From the NCBI GenBank assembly GCA_900770325.1, contig CAAGKE010000144.1, forward strand, positions 1-15,116: a stretch of 15,116 nt of DNA, written 5' to 3'. Shown here one piece after another: positions 12,650-15,116 of the stretch. The notes beneath the pieces were generated by a model. The model did no database searches, had not been told where the DNA came from, and saw only the letters and a program-made list of their open reading frames with translations. Positions within the stretch are counted from its first letter, which is position 1, and each line of letters begins with the position of its first letter. The DNA comes from Lachnospiraceae bacterium (lineage in GTDB: Bacteria; Bacillota; Clostridia; Lachnospirales; Lachnospiraceae). Both the position numbers and the translations under genes were made by a program.

Positions 12650-14350
12650 ATGGGAGTAATGACAATTGACGGTAGAAAAGTTGAATTTACCGATGAAAAA
12701 AATGTCCTGTCCGTGATCCGCAAAGCAGGAATTGATATCCCCACCCTCTGCTATCATTCGGAACTGTCCACATTCGGCGCCTGCCGTCTGTGTACGGTAG
12801 AAGATGACAGAGGAAAGACCTTTGCATCCTGCTCCGAGGAGCCAAGGGATGGAATGGTGATCTATACCAACACCGGAAAACTGAGAAAGTACAGAAAGCT
12901 GATCGTGGAGCTGCTGCTTTCTGCTCACTGCAGAGACTGTACCACCTGTGAGAAGAGCGGAGACTGTAATCTGCAGACGCTGGCGCACCGCTTTGGCGTG
13001 ATGAATGTCCGGTTTGAAAATTATAAAGAGAGAAAACCGCTGGATTTCAGTTCACCGTCCATCGTACGGGATCCGAATAAATGTATTCTCTGCGGCAACT
13101 GTGTGCGTGTCTGTTCCGAACTGCAGGGTGTGGGTGCACTTGGCTTCGCCCATCGTGGCTCTGATGCCATGGTTATGCCGGCCTTTGACCGGGAAATATC
13201 CACTACGGAATGTGTCAACTGCGGTCAGTGCCGTGTTTACTGTCCCACCGGTGCCATCAGCATCCGTCACAACAGAGGAGAAGTGTGGGATGCATTGAGT
13301 GATCCGAAGGTAAGAGTGGTGGCACAGGTGGCGCCTGCTGTGCGTGTGGCCGTGGGCAGTGCATTCGGACTTCCGAAAGGCAAGAGTGTAATGGGCAAGA
13401 TCGTAAACGTGCTTCACCGTATGGGCTTTGAAGAAGTTTATGATACCACCTTCAGTGCCGATTTGACGATTATGGAAGAAGCGGCAGAATTCCTGGATCG
13501 GGTGCAGAATGGAGGGAAGCTTCCGCTGCTGACTTCCTGCTGTCCGGCCTGGGTGAAATTTGTAGGGGAAAGATTCCCGGAATATAAAGAAAATGTGTCC
13601 ACCTGCCGTTCGCCTCAGGGAATGATGTCGGCAGTGGTGAAGGAATATTACAGGGATCCGGCGAACAATCCGGACGGAAGAAAGACTGTGATGGTTTCCA
13701 TCATGCCCTGTACCGCAAAAAAGATGGAGGCAAAGAGGGCCAACAGTTTTACGGATGGCGAACAGGATACAGATTTTGTACTCACAACTTCAGAGCTGAT
13801 CGATATGATCAAAACCACAGGTATTGATTTTGCCGAGCTGGAACCGGAATCCTCTGATATTCCCTTTGGCCTGGGATCCGGCGGCGGTGTGATCTTTGGT
13901 GTGACCGGGGGCGTAACAGAGGCTGTGATCCGGCGGCTGGCGAAAGATCACGACAAGGCGACCCTGGATGATATTGCGGAATGCGGTGTCCGCCAGGAAG
14001 GCTTTATTCGGGAGTTTTCTGTTCCCTATCAGGATATGGAAGTCAAGATCTGCGTAGTCAGCGGTCTGGCAGATGCACAGCGTGTGATGGAACAGGTAAA
14101 GAGCGGGGAGAAAGAATTTCATCTGATCGAAGTGATGGCCTGCAGAAGAGGCTGCATCATGGGCGGCGGACAGCCCAGACTGGCAGGAGACAGGACAAAA
14201 GCAGCCAGACGAGATGGAATCTATCGTGCAGACAATGTTTCCGTGATTAAAAAGTGCGATGAGAATCCCATGATTATCTCCCTGTATCAGGGAATGCTGA
14301 AAGGAAAAGAACATAAGCTGCTGCATAATGAGGAGTTCTGTTCTTCCTGA
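12650..14350 (+). CDS. hydA: [FeFe] hydrogenase catalytic subunit HydA
   Basis: A 566-residue catalytic subunit that makes or oxidises H2 at the H-cluster. N-terminal plant-type [2Fe-2S] domain: C34, C45, C48, C61. His-ligated [4Fe-4S]: H93, C97, C100, C106. Two ferredoxin clusters: C145/C148/C151/C155 and C188/C191/C194/C198. H-cluster signatures are intact: L1 TSCCPAW (C297 for proton transfer, C298 ligand), L2 MPCTAKK (C354), L3 EVMACRRGCIMGGGQP (C498, C502). The length is close to that of the clostridial monomeric M3-type enzyme, and the C-terminal [2Fe-2S] extension found in Thermotoga HydA is absent. GGAGGG (12638-12643) overlaps the hydB stop and lies six bases before this ATG. With HydB and HydC it should couple oxidation of NADH and reduced ferredoxin to H2 release in the cytoplasm. 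Maturases HydE, F and G are not in the window. Confidence 0.97.
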   Translation: MGVMTIDGRKVEFTDEKNVLSVIRKAGIDIPTLCYHSELSTFGACRLCTVEDDRGKTFASCSEEPRDGMVIYTNTGKLRKYRKLIVELLLSAHCRDCTTCEKSGDCNLQTLAHRFGVMNVRFENYKERKPLDFSSPSIVRDPNKCILCGNCVRVCSELQGVGALGFAHRGSDAMVMPAFDREISTTECVNCGQCRVYCPTGAISIRHNRGEVWDALSDPKVRVVAQVAPAVRVAVGSAFGLPKGKSVMGKIVNVLHRMGFEEVYDTTFSADLTIMEEAAEFLDRVQNGGKLPLLTSCCPAWVKFVGERFPEYKENVSTCRSPQGMMSAVVKEYYRDPANNPDGRKTVMVSIMPCTAKKMEAKRANSFTDGEQDTDFVLTTSELIDMIKTTGIDFAELEPESSDIPFGLGSGGGVIFGVTGGVTEAVIRRLAKDHDKATLDDIAECGVRQEGFIREFSVPYQDMEVKICVVSGLADAQRVMEQVKSGEKEFHLIEVMACRRGCIMGGGQPRLAGDRTKAARRDGIYRADNVSVIKKCDENPMIISLYQGMLKGKEHKLLHNEEFCSS

Positions 14351-14441
14351 CAGGAACTGCACAGTTTAGTCAGCCCGAATCCTTTCCAGTTACAGGAAAT
14401 CCGGCGGACAGGAACCGCTGCGGTATGAAAAGAAATTGAAA

Positions 14442-14485
14442 AATGGCGGCAAACAGCGTAAAAACGGTTTGCCGCCATTCTTTTA
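14442..14485 (+). terminator. Rho-independent terminator of the hydCBA operon
   Basis: AATGGCGGCAAAC (14442-14454) and GTTTGCCGCCATT (14467-14479) form a perfect 13-bp GC-rich stem with a 12-base loop, followed by CTTTTAT. It sits ~90 bases after the hydA stop. The gap 14351-14441 shows nothing else I can assign. Confidence 0.9.
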
Positions 14486-14502
14486 TCTGGAATGAAACTG
14501 CT

Positions 14503-14650
14503 GTTACTGTTCATGCGGCATTATTGAAACAGACGTTTCGAAACAGGCGGTTAGTTCATCGAAGCGTTGTCCCGTTTCCGTGAGATGTGCGCCTGCTTCG
14601 AAACGTCGTCCTGGATTTTCAAGTAAACAGAACCCGTTGTTCACAGTAAC
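14503..14650 (-). repeat. MITE-like 148-bp palindromic element, copy C
   Basis: The element begins GTTACTGTTCA and ends TGTTCACAGTAAC, so its termini carry inverted GTTACTGT. Inside, GACGTTTCGAAACAGGCG (14532-14549) and CGCCTGCTTCGAAACGTC (14590-14607) are inverted copies at 17 of 18 positions around a 40-base centre containing GCGTTGTCCCGTTTCC, the exact reverse complement of 1773-1788. On the minus strand, 14503-14539 matches 1833-1869 and 2650-2686 and reads ETSVSIMPHEQ then stop. No transposase gene is present, so any mobility would depend on an enzyme elsewhere. Confidence 0.8.
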
Positions 14651-14672
14651 GAAATCTTTCCGAAATATTCCC

Positions 14673-14701
14673 TTGAGGTGTTTTTCCTGTGATGCTATAA
14701 T
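14673..14701 (+). promoter_or_regulatory. Sigma-A promoter of murE
   Basis: TTGAGG (14673-14678), a 17-base spacer, then a perfect TATAAT (14696-14701). It begins 22 bases beyond the end of the repeat element and leaves an untranslated leader of about 75 bases before the murE start. Confidence 0.75.
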
Positions 14702-14781
14702 ATTAAATGACATAGTATTGTAACAGTGAAGGAATCGGTATCTGAGCGGTTACATAGTATCTTCAGGAGGTAAAAGCGGTC

Positions 14782-15045
14782 ATGAAATTAATGAAGCTGC
14801 TGGAGCGTGTCACTTACACCTGTTTGCGCGGATCCATGGATGTGGAAGTGACGGATGTGGTGAATGATTCCAGAAAGGTAAAAAAGGGTTCGCTGTTTCT
14901 CTGTATCCGGGGAGCAGTGACAGATGGACATAAATATGCGGCGGATGTGGCAGAAAAAGGTGCCAGTGTACTGGTGGTAGAGGAACCGGTGCAGACGGTA
15001 CCGGGAGTTACCGTGATTCAGGTGCAGGATACCCGGATGGCGATG
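14782..15045 (+). CDS. murE: MurE-type UDP-MurNAc-tripeptide synthetase, N-terminal fragment
   Basis: The first 88 codons match the N-terminal substrate-binding domain of the Mur ligase MurE, which adds the third residue to the peptidoglycan precursor UDP-MurNAc-L-Ala-D-Glu in the cytoplasm. Visible family features are DVVNDSRKVKKGSLFLCIRG (residues 26-45), TDGHKYAADVAEKGASVLVV (47-66) and VIQVQDTRMAM (78-88). The ATP loop GTxGKTT, central domain and C-terminal domain would lie beyond the window. AGGAGG (14765-14770) is 11 bases upstream; a second ATG at 14791 is less well placed. After about residue 88 the frame stays open to 15116, but the residues no longer resemble MurE. The third amino acid (meso-DAP or Lys) cannot be told from this part. 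Confidence 0.85.
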
Positions 15046-15116
15046 CCGACAAGATGCGGCAAGCGGGCCTGCCCGAGGCTACGCAACGGCATCTCATCAG
15101 GCTGCGCGACATCTAC
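15046..15116. other. Foreign-looking GC-rich sequence at the window end
   Basis: These 71 bases are about 65% GC by my count, above the surrounding gene. In the murE frame they encode PTRCGKRACPRLRNG and similar, unlike MurE, which should continue with a small-residue helix leading to the ATP loop. In the frame starting at 15036 they read DGDADKMRQAGL, then PEATQRHLIRLRDIY, a plausible internal protein segment that I cannot assign. Probable chimeric join or contig-edge artefact. Confidence 0.6.

Noticed and set aside
1..15116. CRISPR arrays, tRNA or rRNA genes, and known riboswitches
   Set aside because: I saw no regularly spaced repeats, tRNA cloverleaf signatures, rRNA segments or recognisable riboswitch cores; the repeats present are dispersed and irregularly spaced.

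Overview
The window looks like chromosomal DNA from a gut-type Lachnospiraceae (Clostridia, Blautia-like). This is inferred from Gram-positive ribosome binding sites (AGGAGG), moderate GC, an NADH/ferredoxin-linked [FeFe] hydrogenase operon, the style of the secreted proteins and a dense population of short palindromic intergenic repeats. No species can be named from sequence alone.

Layout. (1) 14-1763: a secreted acidic protein of unknown function with a duplicated beta-type module, then a possible very short secreted ORF. (2) 1773-4066: a repeat element, a TetR-family regulator with a clear promoter and a 35-bp palindromic operator, a strong terminator, a second operator-like palindrome, and an MFS efflux transporter. 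The natural start codon of the transporter is followed immediately by an in-frame TGA. (3) 4364-9908: the most unusual block. It holds an HTH/coiled-coil protein, a 1020-residue protein fusing a Ser/Thr kinase, a NACHT/STAND NTPase, one transmembrane helix and an extracellular helical domain, then a secreted helical protein and a possible 23-residue membrane peptide overlapping its stop codon. Direct copies of one repeat flank the last two, and a terminator follows them. (4) 10283-14350: hydC-hydB-hydA, a complete trimeric electron-bifurcating type [FeFe] hydrogenase with all cluster ligands present, ended by a 13-bp-stem terminator. (5) 14503-15116: a 148-bp MITE-like repeat, a sigma-A promoter and the start of murE. 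Reading homology to MurE is lost near 15037-15045, where GC-rich sequence begins that reads as a different protein in another frame. This is probably a chimeric join at an assembly edge.

How the genes may work together. TetR and the MFS pump form a standard drug- or metabolite-responsive pair. HydABC would oxidise NADH and reduced ferredoxin together to release H2. The kinase-NACHT-TM protein is built like a trans-envelope sensor: ATP-dependent signalling modules inside and a helical domain outside. The secreted helical protein next to it shows weak similarity to that outside domain and may be its partner. The upstream HTH/coiled-coil protein is a candidate transcriptional or adaptor output. 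This signalling or conflict system is inference and is the best candidate here for something undescribed.

A family of repeats with GTTACTGT-type ends punctuates nearly every intergenic gap, and one copy supplies the C-terminal tail of the TetR protein.
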